From Clostridiales bacterium (GTDB lineage Bacteria > Bacillota > Clostridia > Lachnospirales > CAG-274): a stretch of DNA of 64,000 nucleotides. The translations under genes were made by a program, and so were the position numbers. Each line of letters starts with the position of its first letter. The stretch's first letter is position 1. Shown in pieces: positions 1 through 7,480 of this stretch. Below the pieces are notes generated by a model that did not search any database, was not told the origin of the DNA, and worked only from the letters and a program-made list of their open reading frames with translations. The stretch is taken from the NCBI GenBank assembly GCA_018371275.1, contig JAHALF010000004.1, forward strand, positions 98,674 through 162,673. Direction: 5' to 3'.

Positions 1-673
1 AGAATTAAAAAATGGATTTATAACTTTAAAAGGTGGATTTAGAGTAGGTATAGCAGGTAAGGTTATTATAGAAAATAATAAAATAAAGACAATAAGGAAT
101 ATATCATCAATAAATATAAGAATAGCTAGAGAAATAAAAGGATGCTCTAACCATATTTTAAAATATATAATTAATCCAAATGTAAAATCTACAATGATAA
201 TATCACCACCAAATTGTGGAAAAACAACTCTTTTAAGAGATATTATAAAAAATATTAGTGATTATAAAGAAAATGTAGGATTAGTTGATGAACGTTCTGA
301 AATAGCCAGTACATATATGGGTAAAATGCAATTAGATGTTGGAATAAGAACAGATGTTTTAGATAGGTGTACAAAATCTGAAGGAATGCTTATGCTTTTA
401 AGAAGTATGGCACCTAATGTAATAGCTGTTGATGAAATAGGCAGTGATGAAGATATTAGTGCAATAGAAAAAATTGCTAATAGTGGTGTAAAAATAATAT
501 GTACAATACATTCTTATGATATAGAAGATATAAAGCAAAAATATAATATGAAAAATATATTAAATAACAAAATATTTGAAAGATATATTGTTTTAAACAG
601 AAAAAATAAAATATGTAATATAGAAAAAGTTTATGATGAAAACACTAAAATTATATATGATGGGGTAAGTTAG
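1..673 (+). CDS. spoIIIAA: Stage III sporulation protein AA (ATPase), 5' partial
   Basis: This is the C-terminal part of the mother-cell ATPase that drives the SpoIIIA-SpoIIQ channel between mother cell and forespore. The reading frame is open from base 2 without a start, so the gene begins left of the window; the ATG at 194 is internal, because family-typical sequence (GGFRVGIAGK, then EIKGCS) lies upstream of it. Visible motifs are a Walker A (PPNCGKTT) near 200-225 and a Walker B-like VIAVDEIG with downstream conserved Glu near 420-445. The fold is the secretion-superfamily (VirB11/PulE-like) ATPase. Its TAG stop abuts the spoIIIAB ATG, so the two are translationally linked. Identity is supported by the complete AB-AH series that follows. 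Confidence 0.95.
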   Translation, partial: ELKNGFITLKGGFRVGIAGKVIIENNKIKTIRNISSINIRIAREIKGCSNHILKYIINPNVKSTMIISPPNCGKTTLLRDIIKNISDYKENVGLVDERSEIASTYMGKMQLDVGIRTDVLDRCTKSEGMLMLLRSMAPNVIAVDEIGSDEDISAIEKIANSGVKIICTIHSYDIEDIKQKYNMKNILNNKIFERYIVLNRKNKICNIEKVYDENTKIIYDGVS

Positions 674-1192
674 ATGTATTTAAAAATAATTGCGTGTATT
701 ATTATTTTAATTGGATTTTCTATTATTGGAATATATTATGCCTACAGACCTATATATAGAAAAAATGACCTTTTAGAAATGAAAAGAGCTCTGTTATCTT
801 TATCGTCAGAAATAACATTTTTTTCAAATATTAATGAAGCAATATTAAATATTGAAAAAAATTTAGAAAAGCCAATAGGAAATATTTTTAAAAGATTTAG
901 AAAAAATTTAGAAGATAAAAGGGGAGAAGAGTTGTCATATCTTTGGACAGATGCATTAGTAAATGGTTGTTATGAAACTTATTTTAATAAAGAAGATATA
1001 GAAAATATTAATATAGTAGGTAAAATAATTGGTTCTTTAGATGTAAGTTTTAATGTTGAAGGGTTAAATATTGTAATAGATTATATAAATACTACAATAA
1101 CAACATTAGATAATGAAAAAAATAAAACATTTAAAATGTATCAAAGCTTGGGAGTTTTGTCAGGGCTTATGTTAATAATATTACTAATTTAG
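674..1192 (+). CDS. spoIIIAB: Stage III sporulation protein AB
   Basis: Small membrane protein of the SpoIIIA complex, 172 aa, the usual length. It has an N-terminal transmembrane segment (about residues 4-24), a helical soluble region containing the family's LLEMKRALLSLSSEI stretch, and a C-terminal hydrophobic segment (about 155-172). SpoIIIAB resembles GspF-type inner-membrane platform proteins and is thought to work with the AA ATPase. The ATG follows the spoIIIAA stop with no gap. Identity rests on operon position plus the two-TM layout and conserved N-terminal motif. Confidence 0.93.
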   Translation: MYLKIIACIIILIGFSIIGIYYAYRPIYRKNDLLEMKRALLSLSSEITFFSNINEAILNIEKNLEKPIGNIFKRFRKNLEDKRGEELSYLWTDALVNGCYETYFNKEDIENINIVGKIIGSLDVSFNVEGLNIVIDYINTTITTLDNEKNKTFKMYQSLGVLSGLMLIILLI

Positions 1193-1202
1193 GGGTGGGA
1201 AT

Positions 1203-1397
1203 ATGGATATTACAGTTATTTTTCAAATAGCAGCAGTAGGCATATTAGTTTCTGTTTTAAACCAAGTTCTTATAAGAGCTGGCAGGGAAGAACAAGCTAT
1301 GCTTACAACTCTTGCTGGATTGGTTGTAGTTTTATTTTGGGTTATACAGTATATAAGTGAACTTTTTGAAACAGTACAAACACTATTTAGCCTATAA
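1203..1397 (+). CDS. spoIIIAC: Stage III sporulation protein AC
   Basis: A 64-aa, two-TM-helix protein. The FQIAAVGILVSVLNQVLIRAGREEQA pattern (split here: hydrophobic helix, then VLNQVL and GREEQA) is highly characteristic of SpoIIIAC. A GGGGTGGG ribosome-binding site sits just ahead of the ATG. Together with SpoIIIAD it probably forms a small membrane channel element of the SpoIIIA-SpoIIQ apparatus; that role is family knowledge. The gene lies 10 bp after spoIIIAB. Confidence 0.95.
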   Translation: MDITVIFQIAAVGILVSVLNQVLIRAGREEQAMLTTLAGLVVVLFWVIQYISELFETVQTLFSL

Positions 1398-1412
1398 TAT
1401 GGGGGTGTTAAT

Positions 1413-1799
1413 TTGGATATTTTCAAAATATGTATAATAGCTATTATTTCAGTAATAGTTATTTTGACTATAAAACCTCAAATGGCTAATATGTCTGTAC
1501 TAATTACAATAGTCAGTGGTGTAATAATCTTCATGATGATTATACCTACATTAGAAGAAGTAATAACCTCTATATTAGATATTGTTTCTATGTTAGATAT
1601 TGGTATAGAAAATATAGGCATTATTTTAAAAATAATTGGTATATCTTATATATGTGAATTTTCTTCACAAATATGTATAGATGCTGGAGAAAACGCTATT
1701 GCCTCAAAAATAGAGTTAGCAGGCAAGATGCTTATTATGTTTATATCTATACCTATTATAACAAGGCTTTTAAGCTTAATAACAAGTCTTATGCCTTAG
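1413..1799 (+). CDS. spoIIIAD: Stage III sporulation protein AD
   Basis: A 128-aa polytopic membrane protein with about four hydrophobic segments. The segment IGISYICEFSSQICIDAGENA is a family hallmark (key residues: CEFSSQ, DAGE). Translation starts at TTG (1413) behind a strong GGGGGTG Shine-Dalgarno; no in-frame ATG gives the full N-terminus. SpoIIIAD is a conserved membrane partner of SpoIIIAC in the feeding-tube complex. It sits 15 bp after spoIIIAC and 11 bp before spoIIIAE. Confidence 0.94.
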   Translation: MDIFKICIIAIISVIVILTIKPQMANMSVLITIVSGVIIFMMIIPTLEEVITSILDIVSMLDIGIENIGIILKIIGISYICEFSSQICIDAGENAIASKIELAGKMLIMFISIPIITRLLSLITSLMP

Positions 1800-1810
1800 G
1801 GGGACAAGAG

Positions 1811-2926
1811 ATGAAAAAATTAATATTTGTAATAATATTTATTACTATATTTAGCAAAAATACTTATGCTAGTGATTACATATCAGATGGACTTAATAGT
1901 TTAAATCTTGAACAATATGATACTCTTATAAATAATAATCTTTATAAAAGTGATTTTAAGTTTTCTAGTATAGTCAAAGATATTTTATCTGGTAAAAGTT
2001 TTGATTTTAATTTGGCTAAAATTATAAATTATATATTAAAGTCTGTTTTTGAAGAAATTTTTGTAAATTCTAAAATAATGAAAAATGTTATACTGATTGG
2101 ATTTTTAGCTGCATTTTTTAAAATATTAACTGAAAGTTTTAAAAATCAAGGAGTTGCAGAGATAGGATTTTATACAACATATATGGTTATAGCAATGTTA
2201 TTAGCTACAAGCTTTAATATAGTTATAGAAATATTATATAATACTGTAAGTAATATATCAAATATTATAAGTAGTGTAATGCCAGTGTTAATAGGACTTT
2301 TAATTATGTCAGGATCGCCTACAAATTCAACAGTATTTAGTAGTTTTATATTAGTTTCTTTAACTATATTATCATTTTTTATAAAAAATATATTTATACC
2401 ATTAATATCGGGAACAGTTATTTTAAATATTATAAATTATATAACTCCTAAAGAAGTATTAAACAAACTTATAGAATTTTTAAAATGGTTTATAAATTTT
2501 TCTTTAAGAAGTCTTGCAATGGGTCTTGGTTTTATAATATCTCTCCAAAGAATAGGAGCACCTATATTAAATGGAGTTGTTAATAAAACGGCAAAAACAT
2601 TTATAAGTTTTGTTCCAGTTGTAGGAGATGCTATGACAGGAGCTATAGATAGCATTATGTATTTTGTAGGAATTTTAAAAAGTGGAGTAGGTATAGCGAT
2701 AGTAATAGCTATTGTAATATGTGCTATTATACCAATAATAAAGTTAGTGTCTTTAATACTTATATATAAAATAACAGCAGTTTTAATAGAGCCTATAACG
2801 GATAATAGGATAACATCTTGTGTTGATATATTAGGAGAATATACAAAGCTTGTATTATCTAGTTTAATTGTATTTTTAATATTATTTATATTTTTTATAG
2901 TTATTATGTTAAGTGTTACAGGATAA
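1811..2926 (+). CDS. spoIIIAE: Stage III sporulation protein AE
   Basis: A 371-aa polytopic membrane protein of the SpoIIIA complex. I start it at the ATG at 1811, preceded by a GGGGGACAAGAG ribosome-binding region and giving a clean signal peptide (MKKLIFVIIFITIF...TYAS). The reading frame stays open to 1673, but that extension lies inside spoIIIAD and has no protein-like character. About seven hydrophobic segments follow a periplasm-facing N-terminal domain of roughly 100 residues. The central GLLIMSGSPTNS and SLRSLAMGLGFIISLQ regions match SpoIIIAE. Essential for engulfed-forespore gene expression in Bacillus. Confidence 0.93.
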   Translation: MKKLIFVIIFITIFSKNTYASDYISDGLNSLNLEQYDTLINNNLYKSDFKFSSIVKDILSGKSFDFNLAKIINYILKSVFEEIFVNSKIMKNVILIGFLAAFFKILTESFKNQGVAEIGFYTTYMVIAMLLATSFNIVIEILYNTVSNISNIISSVMPVLIGLLIMSGSPTNSTVFSSFILVSLTILSFFIKNIFIPLISGTVILNIINYITPKEVLNKLIEFLKWFINFSLRSLAMGLGFIISLQRIGAPILNGVVNKTAKTFISFVPVVGDAMTGAIDSIMYFVGILKSGVGIAIVIAIVICAIIPIIKLVSLILIYKITAVLIEPITDNRITSCVDILGEYTKLVLSSLIVFLILFIFFIVIMLSVTG

Positions 2927-2937
2927 AGGAGATAGAT

Positions 2938-3498
2938 ATGGTAAATTATTTTTATAGTTATATAAGAAATATAATATTATTTTTAATATTTATGTCTTTC
3001 ATACAAGTCATTTTACCAACTAATAAATATCGTTCTTATATAAATTTAGTCTTTGGAATTATGCTAGTTTTCATTATGATACAGCCTTTAAGTACTATGT
3101 TTGAAAATATAAAAGATTTAGAATCTTTTCCGGCATTTAAAGAAGAAAATTTTAATGTTGATAATATTATAAATAGTGAAAAATATGAAGATGTACAAAA
3201 TGAAATGGTTAAAAATGCTTTTAAAGATAATATTAAGAGACAAATAGAAACTATATTAGAAGATACATATTATATAAAGGATATAAGTATTGAACTATAT
3301 GAAAATAAATATAAGGAAATTAATATAGATAAAATACATTTATCTATATTAAAAAATGACAAAAGTATTTATGTAAAACCTTTTAAAGAAGATAATAGTT
3401 TAAATAATAAACAGCAAAAAGAAATTAATAACATAAAAAAATCAATATCTAAATTTTATAATATAGATAGTAAAAACATATTTATAACAATAACGTAA
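2938..3498 (+). CDS. spoIIIAF: Stage III sporulation protein AF
   Basis: A 186-aa protein with two N-terminal transmembrane helices (about residues 5-25 and 35-52, the second in the pattern YINLVFGIMLVFIMIQPL) followed by a soluble domain of about 130 residues. This is the usual SpoIIIAF layout; the soluble part has the ring-building-motif fold in characterised homologues. A GGAGATAG Shine-Dalgarno precedes the ATG. The C-terminal half is Lys/Asn/Ile rich, in keeping with the AT content, and weakly conserved. Confidence 0.92.
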   Translation: MVNYFYSYIRNIILFLIFMSFIQVILPTNKYRSYINLVFGIMLVFIMIQPLSTMFENIKDLESFPAFKEENFNVDNIINSEKYEDVQNEMVKNAFKDNIKRQIETILEDTYYIKDISIELYENKYKEINIDKIHLSILKNDKSIYVKPFKEDNSLNNKQQKEINNIKKSISKFYNIDSKNIFITIT

Positions 3499-3517
3499 GA
3501 AAAAGGAGAATAAAATT

Positions 3518-4078
3518 ATGAAAATAATTAGAGATATATTTAAAAATAAAAAAAATTATTATAGTATATTAATTGCAATTTTCCTTTGTATTGTACTTTT
3601 GTTTTTTAGTGATAATTTTTTAAATAGTAATAAAAAAGAACAATCTAGCATAGATTATAAAGGACAATCTGTAGATTTAGGTGTAGATAATAATACCTAT
3701 GAAGCACAACTTGAAAAAAGGTTAGAAACTATATTAGGAAAAGTTCAAGGAGTTGGTAATGTAGATGTTATGATAACACTAGAAAATGGGAAAGAAATTG
3801 TGACAAAAGATGATAATTTAAAAGAAAACTCTGATACTAATGAAGAAGCCTTAAATGGTGATAAAAGGCATATTATTTCTAGCAAAGAACAATCTTCTAC
3901 TGTAAAAATAAGTGGAGATAAACCTCTAATTTTAAAAGAAATAAGTCCTAAAATATCTGGTGTTCTTATAGTTGCACAAGGAGGAGGTAATGTAGATGTA
4001 AAAAATATGCTTATAAAGTCAGCTAATGCACTTTTAGGGGTAGAAATACATAAAATAGAAGTATTAGAAATGAAGTAA
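3518..4078 (+). CDS. spoIIIAG: Stage III sporulation protein AG
   Basis: A 186-aa single-pass membrane protein. It has one TM helix (about residues 17-32), a linker, and a C-terminal ring-building domain. Family landmarks are EAQLEKRLETILGKVQGVG(N), the SGVLIVAQGGGN turn and the terminal LLGVEIHKIEVLEM. In Bacillus, SpoIIIAG forms the large ring in the intermembrane space. The RBS is AAAAGGAG, 5-10 bp before the ATG. A 77-bp spacer with no clear terminator separates it from spoIIIAH, so the two are probably cotranscribed. Confidence 0.95.
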   Translation: MKIIRDIFKNKKNYYSILIAIFLCIVLLFFSDNFLNSNKKEQSSIDYKGQSVDLGVDNNTYEAQLEKRLETILGKVQGVGNVDVMITLENGKEIVTKDDNLKENSDTNEEALNGDKRHIISSKEQSSTVKISGDKPLILKEISPKISGVLIVAQGGGNVDVKNMLIKSANALLGVEIHKIEVLEMK

Positions 4079-4155
4079 TATTTTAATATTTTTTGAATAA
4101 ACTATATTATTACATTAGAGTTATAATATAAATAATTTTTAAGGAGGGCAAAAAA

Positions 4156-4794
4156 ATGTTTGCATTAAAAAGAAATCAAGTTATAATAACAGCTTTAGTA
4201 GTTATGGTTGGAGCAGCTGGATATTTAAATTATGTAGGAAATAATAGTACAGAGCCAACAGAAGTTGTATTAACAGATGATGGAGATATAACAGGTCTTG
4301 TTCCAGATTATGATTTATATGGCGAAGAAGTAGTACATAATACAGATGAAGAAAATAAAACAACACCTGCAAATGCAACAGCATCTAATGATAGTTCAGA
4401 AGATGAAGCTGGTAAAGCTGTATTTGTAAATAATAGTAATGATACATCTTATTTTGTACAGGCAAAGCTGGAAAGAGAGCAAGCAAGAGCAAAACAAAAA
4501 GATATTTTAACTGAAATGATAAATAATGATAATATTGAAAAAGAAAAAAAGGCAACAGCAGCAGATGAAATGTTGAAAATTCAAGAGAGAATAGAAAAAG
4601 AAACAGCCGCTGAAGCTATGATAGAAGCAAAAGGATTTAAAGAAGTATATGTTAGAATAGATAACGATACAGTTGATGTTGTTGTAAATAAGACTGAGCT
4701 TAGCGAAGCTGAGATAGCTCAAATAGAAGATATTGTAAAAAGAAAAACAGGTGTAACAGTAGATAAAATTAGAATAAGTCCAATTAAAAAATAG
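4156..4794 (+). CDS. spoIIIAH: Stage III sporulation protein AH
   Basis: A 212-aa bitopic protein with an N-terminal TM helix (about residues 8-26, starting LKRNQVIITALVVMV), an acidic Thr/Asn-rich linker, then an alpha-helical segment (FVQAKLEREQARAKQKDIL) and a C-terminal ring-building domain ending in KRKTGVTVDKIRISPIKK. In Bacillus it pairs with forespore SpoIIQ in the intermembrane space. The RBS is AAGGAGGGC. It is the last gene of the operon, followed directly by an intrinsic terminator at 4799. Confidence 0.95.
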   Translation: MFALKRNQVIITALVVMVGAAGYLNYVGNNSTEPTEVVLTDDGDITGLVPDYDLYGEEVVHNTDEENKTTPANATASNDSSEDEAGKAVFVNNSNDTSYFVQAKLEREQARAKQKDILTEMINNDNIEKEKKATAADEMLKIQERIEKETAAEAMIEAKGFKEVYVRIDNDTVDVVVNKTELSEAEIAQIEDIVKRKTGVTVDKIRISPIKK

Positions 4795-4798
4795 TTGT

Positions 4799-4840
4799 AA
4801 AAGCACTTTCTAAAAATATTAAGAAGGTGCTTTTATTATA
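4799..4840 (+). terminator. Intrinsic terminator of the spoIIIA operon
   Basis: A 13-bp stem starts right after the spoIIIAH stop: 4799-4811 pairs with 4822-4834 (one G-U), with a 10-nt loop. The 3' arm ends in TTTT and runs into ATTATATA. Confidence 0.9.
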
Positions 4841-4969
4841 TATTTATAAGTACTAATAAATATCTTTAAATTAAAACTAAGTATCACTACAATAATTTTA
4901 CAAATTATGATATAATGAAACGAAATTTTGTTTATAAATCAATTGAATTTTTATGGAGGGTAAAATTAA

Positions 4970-7222
4970 ATGAAGTGGTATAAGAATTTAAAAATTAGGC
5001 TTAAATTTATTATTTGTTTTGGAATAATATCTATTTTAGTTTTCCTATTGGGAGCAATGGGTATTAAAACTATTAATTTAACAAATAATAATTATAAGAC
5101 ATCTATAAACTCTAATAATCAAGCAGTAACTATGGGGATAGAAATTATAGAAGATGTTACTAATTTAAGAATAACAGCCTTTAACCATGTAACAAATATA
5201 AATGCAAATACAGAAGCTAAAATAAAATCGGATATGAAAGAAGCTTATGATATAGCAAAAAATGATATGGAAGAGTATTTAACTATTATAAAAAATAAAA
5301 ATATTGGAGGTTCTAGGGATCAAGAAATAGAAATAGTTAATTCTATAATAAAGTCACTAGATGAATACTATAATGGATTTTTAAAATATGTTGATGCTAC
5401 AGTAGAAGGAGATGATGAAAGAGTACAGCAACTTGATGAGCAGCTTACAGTAATAGGTAATACTTTTTTTAAAAATACATATGAAGCTCCTTTAAAAGCT
5501 TTTGAAAGCTTATTTAATGATGTTACAAAAACTGAAGAACAATCTTCAATAGAAATAATACAATTTTTAATTGTATTTATTATAATACAGTTATTTGTAA
5601 TTTTATTTGGTATTAGATTATCAATTGATATTAGAAAACCAATAGAAAAATTAAAATTTATTGCATTAAATGTTGCTAAAGGTAATTTACAAAGTAATTG
5701 TAGAACTAATGTTACTGACGAAATAGGGGAATTATCTAATGCTATTGCAGATATGTCAGAAACATTCCAATATATAATAGATGATATAAATGACCTTTCA
5801 AATCAACTTGATAAAGGTAATATATCTTATAGAATAAACAGTAATAGATATGAAGGTTCATTCAAAGAAGCTACTAATGCTATAAACATAGCTACAAATA
5901 ATTTAGTAGAAGATTCTTTATATGTAATAGATAGAATTAAAGACTTTGGTGATGGTAATTTTGATGCAAATGTTAAAGATTTTGCTGGAGAAAAAGCTGT
6001 AATTAAAGAAGGTATTGTTGCTGTTCAAGATGCCCTCAAAAGTGTATCTAATGACATATCAAACCTTATAGAAGCAGCAAATGAAGGTAATTTAGAGTTT
6101 AGGCTTAATACGTATAATTATGTAGGACAATGGAAAGATACAATAGATGGTTTAAATCATTTTGTAGAAAATGTTGTTGTTCCTATTAAAGAAACACAAA
6201 ATGCTCTTAATCAATTTTCTTTAGGTAATTTCTCACATAGAATAACAAATGAATATAAAGGTGAATTTAATAATATTAAGCAAACAGTAAACTATACTGC
6301 AGAAACTATTGATTCTTATATTACAGAAATATCTAATATACTAAATGAGATGGCTAATAAGAATTTTGATATTTCTATAGACAGAAATTATCTTGGAGAT
6401 TTTGAGCAAATTAAAGAATCTGTAAATTTAATTGTTAAAAATTTAAATGTTTTAACAAAAGATATTATAAGATCTGCAGAACAAGTATCTGTTGGGTCTA
6501 AACAAATATCTGAGTCTAGTGTGTCTTTAGCAGAAGGTGCTACTGAACAAGCTGGCTCTGTTGAGGAGCTTAATGCAACAATTAATATGATTTCTAAACA
6601 GTCTAGAGATAATGTAAATAGCTCAGAAAAAGCTAGTGAACTTGCTTTACAAGCTAAAAATAGTGCTAATGATGGTAGTAAACAAATGGATAATATGTTA
6701 TTAGCTATGGAAGAAATTAATGATGCATCTAATAGTATATCTAATATTATTAAAGTAATAGATGATATAGCTTTCCAAACAAATATACTTGCACTTAATG
6801 CAGCTGTTGAAGCGGCACGTGCAGGTGAACATGGTAAAGGGTTTGCAGTTGTTGCTGAAGAAGTTAGAAGTCTTGCTGCTAGAAGTCAACAAGCAGCTAA
6901 AGAAACTACAGATCTTATAGAAAGTTCTGTTACAAAGGTATCTGAAGGTTCAAAAATTGCTAACAATACAGCTGAATCTTTAGTTAATATAGTAAAACAA
7001 ATAGAAGAAATTTCTAATCTTACATCTTCTTGTGCTAAATCTTCCAAAGAACAAGAAGTATCTATTGAACAAATAACAGATGGCATAAAACAAATATCTA
7101 TAGTTACACAAAATAATACAGCTACTAGTGAAGAATCTGCTGCTGCTGCAGAAGAGTTAGCTAGCCAAGCACAAGTATTTTATGCCTCTGTGTCAGATTT
7201 TAAGTTAAAATCTGATATTTAA
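4970..7222 (+). CDS. Methyl-accepting chemotaxis protein with extended HAMP-like linker
   Basis: Transmembrane chemoreceptor, 750 aa. It has TM1 (about residues 12-33), an extracellular four-helix-type sensor region (34-185), TM2 (about 190-210) and a HAMP domain (to about 265). A long cytoplasmic linker follows, then the MCP signalling hairpin (about 500-750), whose tip reads DDIAFQTNILALNAAVEAARAGE and continues EVRSLAARSQ. The linker shows repeating units opening with GNxxxRI-like motifs (GNLQSN, GNISYRI, GNFDANV, GNLEFRL, GNFSHRI, NKNFDIS), each followed by a Y/F-x-G-x-F/W motif and an Asn-ended helix; this looks like a poly-HAMP array. The RBS GGAGGG precedes the ATG. The gene is monocistronic and the ligand is unknown. 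Confidence 0.93.
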   Translation: MKWYKNLKIRLKFIICFGIISILVFLLGAMGIKTINLTNNNYKTSINSNNQAVTMGIEIIEDVTNLRITAFNHVTNINANTEAKIKSDMKEAYDIAKNDMEEYLTIIKNKNIGGSRDQEIEIVNSIIKSLDEYYNGFLKYVDATVEGDDERVQQLDEQLTVIGNTFFKNTYEAPLKAFESLFNDVTKTEEQSSIEIIQFLIVFIIIQLFVILFGIRLSIDIRKPIEKLKFIALNVAKGNLQSNCRTNVTDEIGELSNAIADMSETFQYIIDDINDLSNQLDKGNISYRINSNRYEGSFKEATNAINIATNNLVEDSLYVIDRIKDFGDGNFDANVKDFAGEKAVIKEGIVAVQDALKSVSNDISNLIEAANEGNLEFRLNTYNYVGQWKDTIDGLNHFVENVVVPIKETQNALNQFSLGNFSHRITNEYKGEFNNIKQTVNYTAETIDSYITEISNILNEMANKNFDISIDRNYLGDFEQIKESVNLIVKNLNVLTKDIIRSAEQVSVGSKQISESSVSLAEGATEQAGSVEELNATINMISKQSRDNVNSSEKASELALQAKNSANDGSKQMDNMLLAMEEINDASNSISNIIKVIDDIAFQTNILALNAAVEAARAGEHGKGFAVVAEEVRSLAARSQQAAKETTDLIESSVTKVSEGSKIANNTAESLVNIVKQIEEISNLTSSCAKSSKEQEVSIEQITDGIKQISIVTQNNTATSEESAAAAEELASQAQVFYASVSDFKLKSDI

Positions 7223-7273
7223 TTAATAAAAGTATTTATTAGTTTATATAATAAACATAAAAATAATTATATA

Positions 7274-7302
7274 TTGACATATAATTATTTTTATGTTATA
7301 TT
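7274..7302 (+). promoter_or_regulatory. Sigma-A promoter of the riboswitch/P-type ATPase unit
   Basis: A perfect -35 box (TTGACA, 7274-7279) and a near-consensus -10 box (TATATT, 7297-7302) are 17 bp apart. The predicted start near 7309 falls just before the riboswitch aptamer. Confidence 0.7.
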
Positions 7303-7310
7303 TAAAATAT

Positions 7311-7440
7311 TGAAAAAGGGAGTAGCTGGCAAGATTTATCTTGTAGTACTTGCGTCATTACAGTTTTTAACTCGCATTTACTTTAAATAGCAAGACTTTT
7401 ATCAAAAATTTATTTTGGTAGGAGTCTTGCTATTTTTTTA
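7311..7440 (+). promoter_or_regulatory. yybP-ykoY-type (Mn2+) riboswitch with expression-platform terminator
   Basis: The leader of the P-type ATPase gene begins with GGGAGTAGC (7318-7326), the conserved start of the yybP-ykoY aptamer. Next come a small hairpin (GCAAG...CTTGC) and the GCGTCATTACAG region expected in the second conserved loop. Downstream, 7386-7398 pairs with 7423-7435 in a 13-bp stem followed by a run of seven T (7433-7439), an intrinsic terminator positioned as the expression platform. Known members bind Mn2+ and switch on Mn2+ efflux genes. The call rests on the motif and the gene downstream; I could not score it against the covariance model. Confidence 0.75.
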
Positions 7441-7480
7441 TGCCTTCTACTAAAGAATTAATAAAGAAAGGAAGAAATAT

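Noticed and set aside
1673..1810. N-terminal extension of the spoIIIAE frame back to 1673
   Set aside because: It overlaps spoIIIAD in another frame, lacks a ribosome-binding site, and the ATG at 1811 gives a proper signal peptide behind a good Shine-Dalgarno.
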